Assembly: GCF_001307805.1 (NCBI RefSeq)
Contig: NZ_CP013862.1
Span: 1,612,001 to 1,676,000, forward strand
DNA from: Lentibacillus amyloliquefaciens
GTDB taxonomy: Bacteria > Bacillota > Bacilli > Bacillales > Amphibacillaceae
Direction of reading: 5' to 3'
Length of the DNA: 64,000 nt
Position 1 is the first letter of the stretch, and every line of letters begins with the position of its first letter. A program made the translations under genes and the position numbers. Below are positions 51,970 through 61,153 of this stretch, piece by piece. Below the pieces are notes generated by a model. That model was not told the origin of the DNA and did no database searches. It saw only the letters and a list, made by a program, of their open reading frames with translations.

Positions 51970-52449
51970 TTAAAATCCGAGCAGTTTTATCTCTTTAATC
52001 GTATCAAACGGAATTGATGTTGGTGTTGTCCGTCTGCCGACACGCATGTAAACATGATCATCCTGGTAGTCGACAATCAACCCCCGATAGTTCCGTCCGT
52101 CAGTTTTCACTTCACACTTCATGACAGGGGCATACTCAGGCGTATCCAAAAAGTAGTTAACACGTTCTTCCAGTGTCATTTCTTTAAATTTTTTCTTCTC
52201 CTCCGGGTCTTGGTCTTCCTCTTCCTGCGCTTCATCGCTCTCTTTTGAATACGCAATGTCTTCTTCATCATAATCCTTTGATTTATTAAAATGATGGCGG
52301 GTTCCAATCCGTTTTTTATTGCTCTGTGCCGTGGTATCGTTTTGTTTTTTCGGGGTCATGTAATGGCTCTGCATTGAGGCCTTGGGTGATTTGATATGCG
52401 GCTGATGAATGTAGAGTAATGGGCTTTTTGCATTTTTATGATCTCCCAT
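51970..52449 (-). CDS. cotO: CotO family spore coat protein
   Basis: 159 residues. Polar, low-complexity N-terminal half (PLLYIHQPHIKSPKASMQSHY then an acidic run around 60-85) and a structured C-terminus: FKEMTLEERVNYFLDTPEYAPVMKCEVKTDGRNYRGLIVDYQDDHVYMRV, TPTSIPFDTIKEIKLLGF. This pattern is that of CotO (YjbX), a coat morphogenetic protein that lies close to cotY/cotZ in B. subtilis too. AAGGAGCG precedes the ATG. Confidence 0.8.
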   Translation of the reverse strand: MGDHKNAKSPLLYIHQPHIKSPKASMQSHYMTPKKQNDTTAQSNKKRIGTRHHFNKSKDYDEEDIAYSKESDEAQEEEDQDPEEKKKFKEMTLEERVNYFLDTPEYAPVMKCEVKTDGRNYRGLIVDYQDDHVYMRVGRRTTPTSIPFDTIKEIKLLGF

Positions 52450-52530
52450 TTATCATACGCTCCTTTATATTCCTTTCGTCAGCCTATTATATGAATCCTT
52501 TTATAAATCTGTGTATGCCTAATGAAACCG

Positions 52531-52560
52531 AAAAAGCACCACCCCTTTTAAGAGCAGTGC
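52531..52560 (-). terminator. rho-independent terminator of the mvaA operon
   Basis: Minus strand: GCACTGCTC, loop TTAAAA, GGGGTGGTGC, then TTTTTC. A nine-pair stem with G-T pairs, 12 nt beyond the permease stop. Confidence 0.65.
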
Positions 52561-52572
52561 CTGAATTCAGTC

Positions 52573-53925
52573 TTATCCAAAAAGGCCTAATAGCCATGGT
52601 GCTGCATATAAGACCATAAACATAACGCCATAGTTCACGCCATTTTTATATAAAAGACCGGCCACGAACGCTACCAACAACGTTCCAAAGATGTTCAGAA
52701 AGCCTGCGTCCATATACGCCAGCATGACAACAAGGCCGGCGAATAATCCGATCAGTGCCTCGTGCGGAATGTATTTAAAAACAAATCGGACAATATTCTG
52801 TGCATACCGAATGATAATAAAATACGTGATTAACAGGGCTATAACAGCACCTATAACGGATACAATCAGCATTTCCACTGGTGTCAGCAGATGGTGGATA
52901 TTATGCTCCGGTGTGAATTCCGGAGGCGCATTAAATAATCCCGCCGCCGGACCAATTGCCATTGGTGAAAGCGGCAAGCCTATGGCGATAAGTGGTATCA
53001 GGGTTCCGGATATGTATGATGCGTTTGTAACACCATCCATTGTTGCCAGAGCCCTCGATGCCCTTTTGACCGGATCTTTGATATGTCGGGTCGTGAATTC
53101 GCCAATAAAGACAGTCATTCCAACGGGTGTAAGGAAAAATGTTAATGTGCCGATCACACTGCCCAAAGCTGAACTTCCCGATTCTTTTTTATTCAGTATT
53201 TTAAAGGGATTCGGAAGACCTTTTTCTTTCTTTGTATTTTTTATCTGGATTTCTTTTTTGCCTAAAAACGGCAGACTGTCCCGATGATTTTTATCAATCA
53301 GCTCGATTAATGAGATGACAATAGGCCCGATTGTAATGCCAAGGAAAAAAGAGACAAATATTGTGGTATCTTCAGGGATGACGCCCAAGCCCCAATATAA
53401 ATGCTGTAATCCTTGCAGCAGAATGCCAAATGGAATAATGATTAATAATGACAGGATTTTATTTTTAGCTAATAGCGCCAAAAATACAGCACCAAGTGTA
53501 AAGATAAGTCCCGAGTGTTCACTGATTACATCTGCATGCGGGATAATTAAACTTCCTACAATAAAACTGAGCGGAATGGCGACCAATGTGCCGATAACAG
53601 ACCCGGACGACATCTTTTTAATCGACTGATCGGGAAGTCCGTGTTCCTTCAGCGTCATTGCATGTTCAACCATCGGTGCTGACATTACCCCGCCAGGAAT
53701 CCCGGCGACTGCCACAGGGATTGAGTCTGTCAATTTTTTGGCAACAATCGCGGACATGAAAAATGCTAAAATGACATACGGGGAAAAGTCTAATAGCACC
53801 AATGCAATGGTAACCGGAGCTAGTACGGCTGTTTCATCAGTGCCCGGGGCTATACCAATCAATGTATAAAGTCCGGCACCCAGTATGGCTGCAATAACAA
53901 TTTGAATGATTATAACCGGATCCAT
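52573..53925 (-). CDS. TctA-like carboxylate transporter membrane protein
   Basis: 450 residues, about 12 helices. GAGLYTLIGIAPGTDETAVLAPVTIALV and IPVAVAGIPGGVMSAPMVEHAM in the N half and AGLFNAPPEF... with the second repeat in the C half follow the TctA pattern (PF01970). TctA proteins are the large membrane part of tripartite carboxylate transporters. No TctC-type binding protein is near, so it may work with only the small partner upstream. Its place in an operon with HMG-CoA reductase suggests a mevalonate or related C5-C6 acid; this is inference. The start at 53925 overlaps the upstream stop. Confidence 0.82.
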   Translation of the reverse strand: MDPVIIIQIVIAAILGAGLYTLIGIAPGTDETAVLAPVTIALVLLDFSPYVILAFFMSAIVAKKLTDSIPVAVAGIPGGVMSAPMVEHAMTLKEHGLPDQSIKKMSSGSVIGTLVAIPLSFIVGSLIIPHADVISEHSGLIFTLGAVFLALLAKNKILSLLIIIPFGILLQGLQHLYWGLGVIPEDTTIFVSFFLGITIGPIVISLIELIDKNHRDSLPFLGKKEIQIKNTKKEKGLPNPFKILNKKESGSSALGSVIGTLTFFLTPVGMTVFIGEFTTRHIKDPVKRASRALATMDGVTNASYISGTLIPLIAIGLPLSPMAIGPAAGLFNAPPEFTPEHNIHHLLTPVEMLIVSVIGAVIALLITYFIIIRYAQNIVRFVFKYIPHEALIGLFAGLVVMLAYMDAGFLNIFGTLLVAFVAGLLYKNGVNYGVMFMVLYAAPWLLGLFG

Positions 53926-54161
53926 CACGACTCCTCCTCAATATCTTTAATTTCCCGCTTAGGTTTAATTATGATTGAACTAATGATAAAACCGATCACC
54001 CCGCCGACAAGCCCAAAGATCAAGGGCTGGGGATCGTCACCGGGTGCAATCAGATAACCACCCAGTGTCATCACGATACAAATAAGCATCGCAATTAATA
54101 AATCGCTGAGCTTTACATTGTCTCCCCAAATATCAAATAGTGATTTCTTTTCTTCGGACAA
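53925..54161 (-). CDS. small membrane protein, partner of the TctA-like permease
   Basis: About 78 residues from a TTG (54161) with AAGGGGAG upstream; a GTG at 54170 is also possible. Two helices (LLIAMLICIVMTLGGYLI and LIFGLVGGVIGFIISSII), then a basic-acidic tail KPKREIKDIEEES. It could stand in for a TctB-type small subunit. It overlaps the permease start and lies 29 nt after mvaA. Confidence 0.7.
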   Translation of the reverse strand: MSEEKKSLFDIWGDNVKLSDLLIAMLICIVMTLGGYLIAPGDDPQPLIFGLVGGVIGFIISSIIIKPKREIKDIEEES

Positions 54162-54190
54162 TCTCCTCACTCCCCTTTCTGTTATACGTT

Positions 54191-55450
54191 TCAGGACTGA
54201 AGCTGGTTAACAATTTCCTTTATCTTGTCAAACGTGTAAGACCCTTCCTTTTCTGCAATTTTCAAGACTTCATCAATCTGATTATCCCTGGCACCTGCCA
54301 TTGACGCCATATTTCTTGCATGCAGTTTCATATGTCCTTTCTGTATTCCTTCTGTTGCCAAAGCTTTCAGTCCTGCAAAATTCTGCGCCAGCCCAATGGA
54401 TGCAATAATACCTGAAAGTTCCTCAGCTGTTTTTACATTTAATATTTTCGTAACCGTTTTAGCAACCGGATGGGATTGTGTCGCGCCACCAACTAAACCG
54501 ACCGAAAGCGGCAACTCAATCGTGCCGTGGATATCACCATTTTCTGCAAGCTCATAACGCGTCAGGGACTGATATACTCCGGATCTTGCCGCATATGCAT
54601 GCGCCCCTGCCTCAATTGCGCGTGTATCATTTCCGGTGGCCATGACGGCTGCTGTTATGCCATTCATAATTCCTTTATTATGCGTGGTGGCCCGGTATGG
54701 GTCATGAACAGCCAGGTCATACGCGTCCATGAAACGAAAAGCCGCTTCACGGTCATCTCCAAACGGGTTCTCAAACACAGCTCTTGCGCGTACAACACGT
54801 CGGTCAGCCAAGTTCGATAAAATTCTTAGCACCACCTGTCCGCCGGTAATCCTTTCAATTAATGGGGCGCTTGCTTCTGCCATGGTGTTAACTGTATTAG
54901 CACCCATTGCATCTTTCGTATCAACAATCAAGTGTACCACAACCATCTTTTCACGTTCAGTTCGAACAATCTTAACTTCCAAATCAATTGCCCCGCCGCC
55001 GAACGAAACAAGTGTCGGGTCCTGTTCATTACAGAAGGCCAATAATTCTTCTTTTGTTTCATAGATTTTGGCCAGAGCAAAATATGGATCGTTCAGACCA
55101 GTCACTTGAATCTGAGCTCTCACAATCGACCCTGAATAGGACGTATGAAACCCGCCGGAAGGATAAGCATGTTTCGCTGCATGACTGACCGCCGCTATCA
55201 CGGATGGTTCCTCTGTTGCCATTGGGACAAATACATCTTTGTCATCCACCTTAAAATTAGTCGCCAGCCCTAACGGAACCGGAAACGTCCCGATTACATT
55301 TTCAATCATGCGATTCGCTTGATTGATACTGAATGTCGTCTCGCCGGATAAAATTTTTACATCTTCCTCAGATAAACCTGCAAATTCACTTACTGTTTTC
55401 AATCTCTCTTCCGGTGATTTTTGATAAAATTTTGAAATACGTGATGTCAT
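54191..55450 (-). CDS. mvaA: hydroxymethylglutaryl-CoA reductase, class II
   Basis: 419 residues. ENVIGTFPVPLGLATNFKV (active-site Glu near 51), DTKDAMGANTVNTMAE, THNKGIMNGITAAVMATGNDTRAIEAGAHAY with the catalytic Lys and Asp, and QKGHMKLHARNMASMAG with the catalytic His. This is the class II enzyme, which interconverts HMG-CoA and mevalonate and can run in the biosynthetic or degradative direction. GGAGG upstream of the ATG. First gene of an operon with two transport genes, and preceded by a perfect cre site. Confidence 0.95.
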   Translation of the reverse strand: MTSRISKFYQKSPEERLKTVSEFAGLSEEDVKILSGETTFSINQANRMIENVIGTFPVPLGLATNFKVDDKDVFVPMATEEPSVIAAVSHAAKHAYPSGGFHTSYSGSIVRAQIQVTGLNDPYFALAKIYETKEELLAFCNEQDPTLVSFGGGAIDLEVKIVRTEREKMVVVHLIVDTKDAMGANTVNTMAEASAPLIERITGGQVVLRILSNLADRRVVRARAVFENPFGDDREAAFRFMDAYDLAVHDPYRATTHNKGIMNGITAAVMATGNDTRAIEAGAHAYAARSGVYQSLTRYELAENGDIHGTIELPLSVGLVGGATQSHPVAKTVTKILNVKTAEELSGIIASIGLAQNFAGLKALATEGIQKGHMKLHARNMASMAGARDNQIDEVLKIAEKEGSYTFDKIKEIVNQLQS

Positions 55451-55468
55451 AATAATACCTCCATATAT

Positions 55469-55482
55469 GAAATCGGTTTCAA
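55469..55482 (-). promoter_or_regulatory. cre site (CcpA) in the mvaA leader
   Basis: TGAAACCGATTTCA (minus strand) fits the cre consensus TGWAANCGNTNWCA at every position and is nearly palindromic. It lies 19 nt before the mvaA start, just ahead of its ribosome binding site, a roadblock position. Further upstream are two AAGTCAA direct repeats and the near-palindrome TCAACAATGTTGA (about 55505-55520). Confidence 0.65.
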
Positions 55483-55655
55483 TTTTGACTTAAAGTTTCA
55501 TGACATTCAACATTGTTGACTTAAGTATATAACTAATTTACTTTAAATTTCAATCAATTTTGTTTAATTACTGTTTTTTGCCAATTTGGTTAGCATGAAA
55601 TTTCTGTCATTAAAGGGGCTTCGCGCAACAGTTTTAAAATATCCAGGAATTCATC

Positions 55656-55695
55656 AGAACCGTATCACCATTGTGATGGTACGGTTCTTTTTTTA
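55656..55695 (+). terminator. hairpin with T-run on the plus strand, between mgtE and mvaA
   Basis: AGAACCGTA pairs with TACGGTTCT, with inner TCAC/GTGA, followed by TTTTTTTATTT on the plus strand. Both flanking genes are on the minus strand, so the T-run faces the wrong way for mgtE; the hairpin may block antisense transcription or act as an mRNA end. Confidence 0.45.
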
Positions 55696-55696
55696 T

Positions 55697-57055
55697 TTAC
55701 ACCAAATACTGCATAAATGTCGTTGCCAGACCAAAATAAATTAAAACCGAAATAATATCATTGATTGTCGTAATAAATGGCCCTGAAGCAACGGCAGGGT
55801 CAATTTTCAACCTGTCCATCAGCATCGGCACAAGCGCACCTGCCAATGTCGCGATCACTAAAGTCGCCATAATCGATAAACCAACAAGCACACCTAGAAA
55901 GAAATCATCCTGCCAGAAATAAACGATCACCGTGATCAATATTCCGCACACAATGCCGTTAATCAGACCGGTACCTGCCTCACGAGCGACCAGTTTCATT
56001 TTGCCCTGTTTTCCATAATCACCGGTTGTAATCCCGCGTACAGCAACAGCCAGCGCTTGTGTGCCGGTGTTTCCGGCCATCCCGGCAATCAATGGAATAA
56101 AGATAGCAAGCACCGACACCTGCTCAAGCGTTCGCTCAAATTGACCGATCAGACTCGCGGTCAATATGCCTAAAAACAGCAGAATAACGAGCCACGGCAA
56201 TCGTTTTTTTGCCGAGATAAAAGCACTGTCTTTCGGCCGGTCCATATCAGACACACCGGCCAGCATGGAATAATCCTCGCTTGCCTCTTCTTCCATAACA
56301 TCCAGGATGTCATCGACGGTTATAATACCGAGCAAATGATTCTGAAAATCAACAACAGGCATCGCGAGGAAGTCATAATCACGAATCATTTGAGCCACAT
56401 CTTCCTGATCTTTTGCCACTGATACAGATAAGACCTTTTCACTCATCATTTCCGCAATTTGAACGTCAGGCTCGGAGATGATTAAGTCCCTTAGTGATAA
56501 AACCCCGACAAGATGTTTATCTTCATCAACGACATATAAATAATAAATCGTCTCTGCCTCAGGCGCTTCCGCTTTCAGAAATTGCATGACTTCCCGGACT
56601 GTTTTGTGCTCATAAACCGAAATAAATTCGGTCGTCATAATACTTCCGGCTGACTTTTCTTCATAGTGAAGCAGTTCTTTTATTTCGGAAGCATTTTTAT
56701 CATCCATGAGTGTCAAGAGACTGACAACAACGTCCTTTTCCAGTTCATTTAAAATATCCACCGCGTCATCTGTTGCCATTTCGGCCAAAACCATTGCTGC
56801 AAAGCGCGGGTCCATTTCCGTAAACAGCGGCTTGATATCGTCAAGCTCTATATGCTCCATGACATCTGCCGTTTCTTCCGGCGATAAGTATGTATAGATT
56901 TTTAACCGGGTTTCTTTCGGCATCTCAATGAAAAACGAAGCCTGTTCATATGGATGCATTCCCAAGAACTGCCCGCGGAAAGAATCGATCTGTTCGTTAT
57001 CCGCAAACATCTGCAATTCTTCTTCAAAAAATTGTTCTATATTGCTGTTTTCCAT
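55697..57055 (-). CDS. mgtE: MgtE magnesium transporter
   Basis: 452 residues. N-terminal superhelical domain (AEMATDDAVDILNELEKDVVVSLLTLMD), two CBS domains (IMTTEFISVYEHKTVREVM and VLSVSVAKDQEDVAQMIRDYDFLAMPVVD), the plug helix, then five membrane helices with RLPWLVILLFLGILTAS, PLIAGMAGNTGTQALAVAVRG and the pore motif PFITTINDIISVL. A Mg2+-gated channel. The ATG at 57055 follows AAAGGGCGTG. No M-box riboswitch was seen upstream. Confidence 0.95.
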   Translation of the reverse strand: MENSNIEQFFEEELQMFADNEQIDSFRGQFLGMHPYEQASFFIEMPKETRLKIYTYLSPEETADVMEHIELDDIKPLFTEMDPRFAAMVLAEMATDDAVDILNELEKDVVVSLLTLMDDKNASEIKELLHYEEKSAGSIMTTEFISVYEHKTVREVMQFLKAEAPEAETIYYLYVVDEDKHLVGVLSLRDLIISEPDVQIAEMMSEKVLSVSVAKDQEDVAQMIRDYDFLAMPVVDFQNHLLGIITVDDILDVMEEEASEDYSMLAGVSDMDRPKDSAFISAKKRLPWLVILLFLGILTASLIGQFERTLEQVSVLAIFIPLIAGMAGNTGTQALAVAVRGITTGDYGKQGKMKLVAREAGTGLINGIVCGILITVIVYFWQDDFFLGVLVGLSIMATLVIATLAGALVPMLMDRLKIDPAVASGPFITTINDIISVLIYFGLATTFMQYLV

Positions 57056-57297
57056 GTCATCACGCCCTTTTACAATAATACTATTATAGCATTTTGGATG
57101 TTTTTTCACTAGAATACTTAATTTATCGCTTGTTTTCGTGTAAACTAAGGATATAATGGATTCATATTGTATTTATACATGGCAATGGTATTACTATTCC
57201 CTATAATAGATCGTTCGAAAACGTTGGCAATGCGAATACAATATTATAATAAATAAATCAAAAAACAACAAGAATTCATGGAAAGTAAGGTTAAATA

Positions 57298-58485
57298 ATG
57301 CAAAACCGATCAAGTTTTAATATCGATTATACATTATTGTCCATTCTCATTTTGCTGGGTCTGGTCAGTATTTTTACACTGAATATCATCGAGCCTTCAT
57401 TGCCGTCCAAATATGATGGTTCCAATTTCTGGTTCCGGCAAGCGATGTGGTATATAGCCGGCGGTGTCATTATTGGTGCTGTGATGCTGATTGATTATGA
57501 CCGGTTCCATCAAATTACCTGGTTTTTATACGGCATCGGTGTCCTGTCATTGCTTATGCTTTACCTCAAATTCCCCTCGGGGATAATACATGAGGCAAAC
57601 GGCGCAACCAGCTGGTTTAGCTTCCCCGTTATCGGCACCATCCAGCCTGGGGAATTTATCAAAGTCATTTTAGTTCTGACACTTGCACATGTGATTGTCA
57701 GACATAATGCCAAATATGTTGATAAAACCTTTAAGAGTGACTTAGGTCTGCTTGGAAAAATCATTGCGCTCGCTGCGCCAATCATGTTCTTTCTGATGGA
57801 GCAGCCGGATTTGGGCGGACTTTTGGTCATCGCTGCGATAACAGGATGTATGATTCTCGTATCAGGGATCAGATGGCGAATTTTGTTGATCATTTTCTTC
57901 CTGGGAGTGACTGCCGTTTCGCTGGTCGCTGCCGTTTGGATTTTCTTTCCCGCACAAGTTGGAACATTCCTTGAAAACTTAGGTTTGGGGCACGTGGCGA
58001 GCCGTTTCACCGGCTGGCTGAATCCTGATGAGAATCCCGACGCAGGTTATCAGCTGCTGACAGCTATGCTTGCCGTCGGATCAGGCCAATTATTCGGAAA
58101 AGGCATGAACAACATGGAAGTCTATATACCGGAGAGACATACCGATATGATTTTCACAGCTGTTGCCGAGCAATTTGGTTTTATCGGTGCAAGTATTGTC
58201 GTGACACTATTTTTCTTATTAATTTACCGGTTGATTCACATCGCTATCCAAAGCAACGATGCTTACGGCAGTTTTCTCATTACCGGCATCATCGGCATGT
58301 TTGCTTATCAGATTTTCCAGAATATCGGCATGTCGATTCAGCTGCTGCCGATCACCGGTCTTCCTTTACCATTTTTGAGCTACGGGGGAAGCTCGACACT
58401 GACGTATATGCTGGCAATCGGCATTGTGCTCAATGTTCACTCCAGAACAAGAGAATATATGTTTGAAACAAGGTGGAAAAATTAA
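57298..58485 (+). CDS. rodA: RodA, rod-shape SEDS peptidoglycan polymerase
   Basis: 395 residues, ten helices. SFNIDYTLLSILILLGLVSI, ANGATSWFSFPVIGTIQPGEFIKV (catalytic-region loop), EQPDLGGLLVIAA, MNNMEVYIPERHTDMIFTAVAEQFGF and LPLPFLSYGGSSTLTYMLAIG are SEDS blocks. It works with class B PBPs in side-wall synthesis. Overlaps prpE by TAATG. Confidence 0.92.
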   Translation: MQNRSSFNIDYTLLSILILLGLVSIFTLNIIEPSLPSKYDGSNFWFRQAMWYIAGGVIIGAVMLIDYDRFHQITWFLYGIGVLSLLMLYLKFPSGIIHEANGATSWFSFPVIGTIQPGEFIKVILVLTLAHVIVRHNAKYVDKTFKSDLGLLGKIIALAAPIMFFLMEQPDLGGLLVIAAITGCMILVSGIRWRILLIIFFLGVTAVSLVAAVWIFFPAQVGTFLENLGLGHVASRFTGWLNPDENPDAGYQLLTAMLAVGSGQLFGKGMNNMEVYIPERHTDMIFTAVAEQFGFIGASIVVTLFFLLIYRLIHIAIQSNDAYGSFLITGIIGMFAYQIFQNIGMSIQLLPITGLPLPFLSYGGSSTLTYMLAIGIVLNVHSRTREYMFETRWKN

Positions 58486-59225
58486 TGCGCTATGATGTCA
58501 TTGGTGATGTACATGGATGTCTGAATGAATTGCATGCACTCTTTTCAGCCATGGGATACAAGCAAAAGGATCACATCTATGTGAATCCGGATGGACGTAT
58601 CCCTGTTTTTTTAGGTGATATTACCGACCGCGGACCCCACTCGGTGAAAATGATACAGTTTGTCTATAATATGGTTGTCAAACACGGGAAAGCCCATTAT
58701 GTCCCCGGCAACCATTGCGATAAACTGTACCGCTATTTTCTGGGCAATAACGTCCAAGTGCGGCATGGACTGGAGACAACCGTGGAAGAATACGAAGCTC
58801 TGCCACAAGCCGAGCAGCAAATGGTCAAATCTCAGTTTATGGAACTCTATGATCAGGCTCCGCTCTATCTCGAGCTGCCGGATGTGAACGCGATTGTGGC
58901 TCACGCCGGAATAAAGGGAAGTTATATCGGACGGAATGACAAAAAAGTGAAAAACTTTGTTTTGTATGGGGATGTGACCGGTGCGTTTTATGATGACGGC
59001 CGGCCGGTAAGACGTGACTGGGCGCAGAATTATCATGGCGAGCGTTGGATCATTTATGGCCATACACCTGTTATGAAACCGCGGATGGTTCATCATACCA
59101 TTAACATCGATACAGGCTGTGTTTTCGGCAATCAATTGACCGCATTCCGGCTGCCGGAAAAGAAGACCATCTCCGTCCCATCAGAACAGCCATTTATAGC
59201 GGAAAAATTTCAGTATTTTGAGTGA
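58485..59225 (+). CDS. prpE: PrpE, symmetrical Ap4A hydrolase / metallophosphatase
   Basis: 246 residues. YDVIGDVHGCLNELHAL, VFLGDITDRGPHSVKMI, YVPGNHCDKLYRYFLG, IVAHAGIKGSYIGR, IIYGHTPVMKP and NIDTGCVFGNQLTAFRLP are the PPP-family metal-binding set and match Bacillus PrpE closely along its length. Relatives cleave diadenosine tetraphosphate and can dephosphorylate proteins during germination. AAGGTGG precedes the ATG, which overlaps the rodA stop. Confidence 0.9.
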   Translation: MRYDVIGDVHGCLNELHALFSAMGYKQKDHIYVNPDGRIPVFLGDITDRGPHSVKMIQFVYNMVVKHGKAHYVPGNHCDKLYRYFLGNNVQVRHGLETTVEEYEALPQAEQQMVKSQFMELYDQAPLYLELPDVNAIVAHAGIKGSYIGRNDKKVKNFVLYGDVTGAFYDDGRPVRRDWAQNYHGERWIIYGHTPVMKPRMVHHTINIDTGCVFGNQLTAFRLPEKKTISVPSEQPFIAEKFQYFE

Positions 59226-59399
59226 GTTTACGGAGAATAGATTACAGCTAACAAAACACATAAAGATTCTAAGTGAAGATTGATTGATTTATTGTTAACG
59301 ACAATCCCAATGACCTTCTGTCCCAAAAAAACAAGAATCATTGTCACGCCCACTCATTGCCTTTGTGACGATTCTATCCTGGAATATAAAGTGAATCTT

Positions 59400-59544
59400 C
59401 AATCAGTGGGGGTTTTATTTCTTCCCCCACTGATTGTTAGATGAACGAATCGGACATTTACTGGCAGCCATCCCCCCACCTAATCTTCATCGTATACGCG
59501 AACATTTGAGGTGGGGGGATGGCTGCCAGTTACATGCGGGATAA
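59400..59544. repeat. composite two-hairpin repeat element, copy 3
   Basis: Hairpin 1: CAATCAGTGGGGG (59400-59412) with CCCCCACTGATTG (59424-59436). Then TTAGATGAAC and GAATCGGACATTTA (59447-59460). Hairpin 2: a perfect 22-bp stem, 59460-59481 with 59509-59530, starting ACTGGCAGCCATCC. Closing word TTACATGCGGGATAA (59530-59544). It lies between convergent prpE and the MocR gene; nothing else is seen in 59226-59646. Confidence 0.75.
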
Positions 59545-59646
59545 ACAACGAATATTTTTATTCTTCTGTAGGATTTTTTAGTCCATTAAGTTCTAAAGCT
59601 GATATTGCTGAAGAACATCCTTGAATTAATATCTAAAACGGTACTC

Positions 59647-61026
59647 TTATAACCATGCTTTTCTTAAAAGATTTACACCAAGTTCGATTTCATCATAAGA
59701 AAGACCGCTAAACCCTAGTTTAATCATTGGCTTATCCGGATAATTTTTTATGAAATAGATTGAAGTTGGCCGCACTTTAACACCATAATGATGGGCCCGC
59801 TCGATTAGCCATTCTTCTGAACACTCCAGATTTATTTTAATTAATATGTACAAACCGGACTGTTCTCCAATAATGGATATACTTTGCCCGAAATGTTTTT
59901 TTAATAATGATACGAGGTGTTCCATTTTTCGTTTATAAACAAGGCGCATTCGCTTAATATGCCGATTCCATTCCCCATTTTCCATAAATCTAGCCATTGT
60001 AAGTTGGCTAAAAAGTGACGTTGAGCTTTCGAAGCTCAGGAACTCTCTTTTATAACGGTTTAACAGCCGTTGTGGTAACACCATATAGCTTAAACGTAGT
60101 CCCGGGAGAAAAGACTTTGAGAAATTTCCCAGATAAATAACTCTTGTTGAGTCAATAGAGGCGAGCGCTGGAAACGGCCGCCCAGTATATCGGAACTCAC
60201 TATCATAATCGTCTTCAATAATGTATCCCTGTACCTTGTTTGCCCACCCGATGAGCGTTTGTCGTTGTTGAATGGACATGCTTACACCGTACGGACTGTG
60301 ATGAGAAGGAGTTACATAGATTAAGCCTGAATCCATTTGTTTAAGTTGCGAAAGATCTGCACCTGTTGCATATACCGGTAAATATTCAAGTGAAAAATCG
60401 TGGAATTGAAAAGCTTCCCTGGCGCCATCGAACCCTGGATCTTCTACGATAATACCTGAATAATCTTTTTTTAGTATATGGCCCAGATTGATAAGCATTT
60501 GTTGTGTGCTGCTACCGACCATAATGGCATCTGCATCTGTTCTTACCCCACGTGATTGGAGTAAGTATGCGGCAATTTGTTCGCGCAGACTCACCTCTCC
60601 AAAAGGTTCTCCATACCGAAAGCTTTCAGGTAATGTTAAGACCTGATTCGCTATTCGCCTCCATATTTTTAAGGGAAAATGGGATCCGTCAACAGCATCT
60701 GTCCGAAAATCGATACGAACGGACTCTTCCTTTCTCACCCTCTTTTTGTTAGGGAGGATTGGTGATTCCTGGGATAAAGATAGCTCTAATGGATTGACAA
60801 AATAACCTTTTCGTCCTTCTCCGCGAATATAACCCTCCGCTACAAGTTGGTTATACGCCGTTAGGGTTGTATTACGGCTTACATGGAGAGATTCAGCAAG
60901 TTGCCGAATGGAGGGCAGTTGTTCATCAGCTTTCACATTGCCCTGTTCAATAAATGATTTAAACTGCTCGTAGATTTGTTTGTATTTGGGAGAGCTTTCG
61001 TTTAAAGCAAAAAGATAATTTTTCAT
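59647..61026 (-). CDS. MocR-type regulator (GntR HTH fused to aminotransferase fold)
   Basis: 459 residues; the ATG at 61026 has AGGAGA upstream. GntR wHTH: PKYKQIYEQFKSFIEQGNVKADEQLPSIRQLAESLHVSRNTTLTAYNQLVAEGYI (residues ~12-70). Fold-type I aminotransferase domain from about 110: IMVGSSTQQMLINLG, IIVEDPGFDG, YVTPSHHSPYGVSM, IEDDYDSEFRY, and PLP-lysine region YLGNFSKSFLPGLRLSYMV. MocR proteins usually control a divergent neighbour in response to PLP or an amino compound; the divergent gene here is the PaiB-like one. Confidence 0.92.
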   Translation of the reverse strand: MKNYLFALNESSPKYKQIYEQFKSFIEQGNVKADEQLPSIRQLAESLHVSRNTTLTAYNQLVAEGYIRGEGRKGYFVNPLELSLSQESPILPNKKRVRKEESVRIDFRTDAVDGSHFPLKIWRRIANQVLTLPESFRYGEPFGEVSLREQIAAYLLQSRGVRTDADAIMVGSSTQQMLINLGHILKKDYSGIIVEDPGFDGAREAFQFHDFSLEYLPVYATGADLSQLKQMDSGLIYVTPSHHSPYGVSMSIQQRQTLIGWANKVQGYIIEDDYDSEFRYTGRPFPALASIDSTRVIYLGNFSKSFLPGLRLSYMVLPQRLLNRYKREFLSFESSTSLFSQLTMARFMENGEWNRHIKRMRLVYKRKMEHLVSLLKKHFGQSISIIGEQSGLYILIKINLECSEEWLIERAHHYGVKVRPTSIYFIKNYPDKPMIKLGFSGLSYDEIELGVNLLRKAWL

Positions 61027-61153
61027 ATATTTCTCTCCTGACATGCTTGATTATTTTAAATTGTATCTTTTTAAATGTCAGTTTACATCATAATATATTT
61101 TATATGAGCGATAAAATCTTTTCAAACACGAAATTAGATAAGGAGTGATGATG

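Noticed and set aside
57056..57297. M-box (ykoK) riboswitch upstream of mgtE
   Set aside because: The 240-nt divergent region is AT-rich and shows none of the conserved M-box segments.
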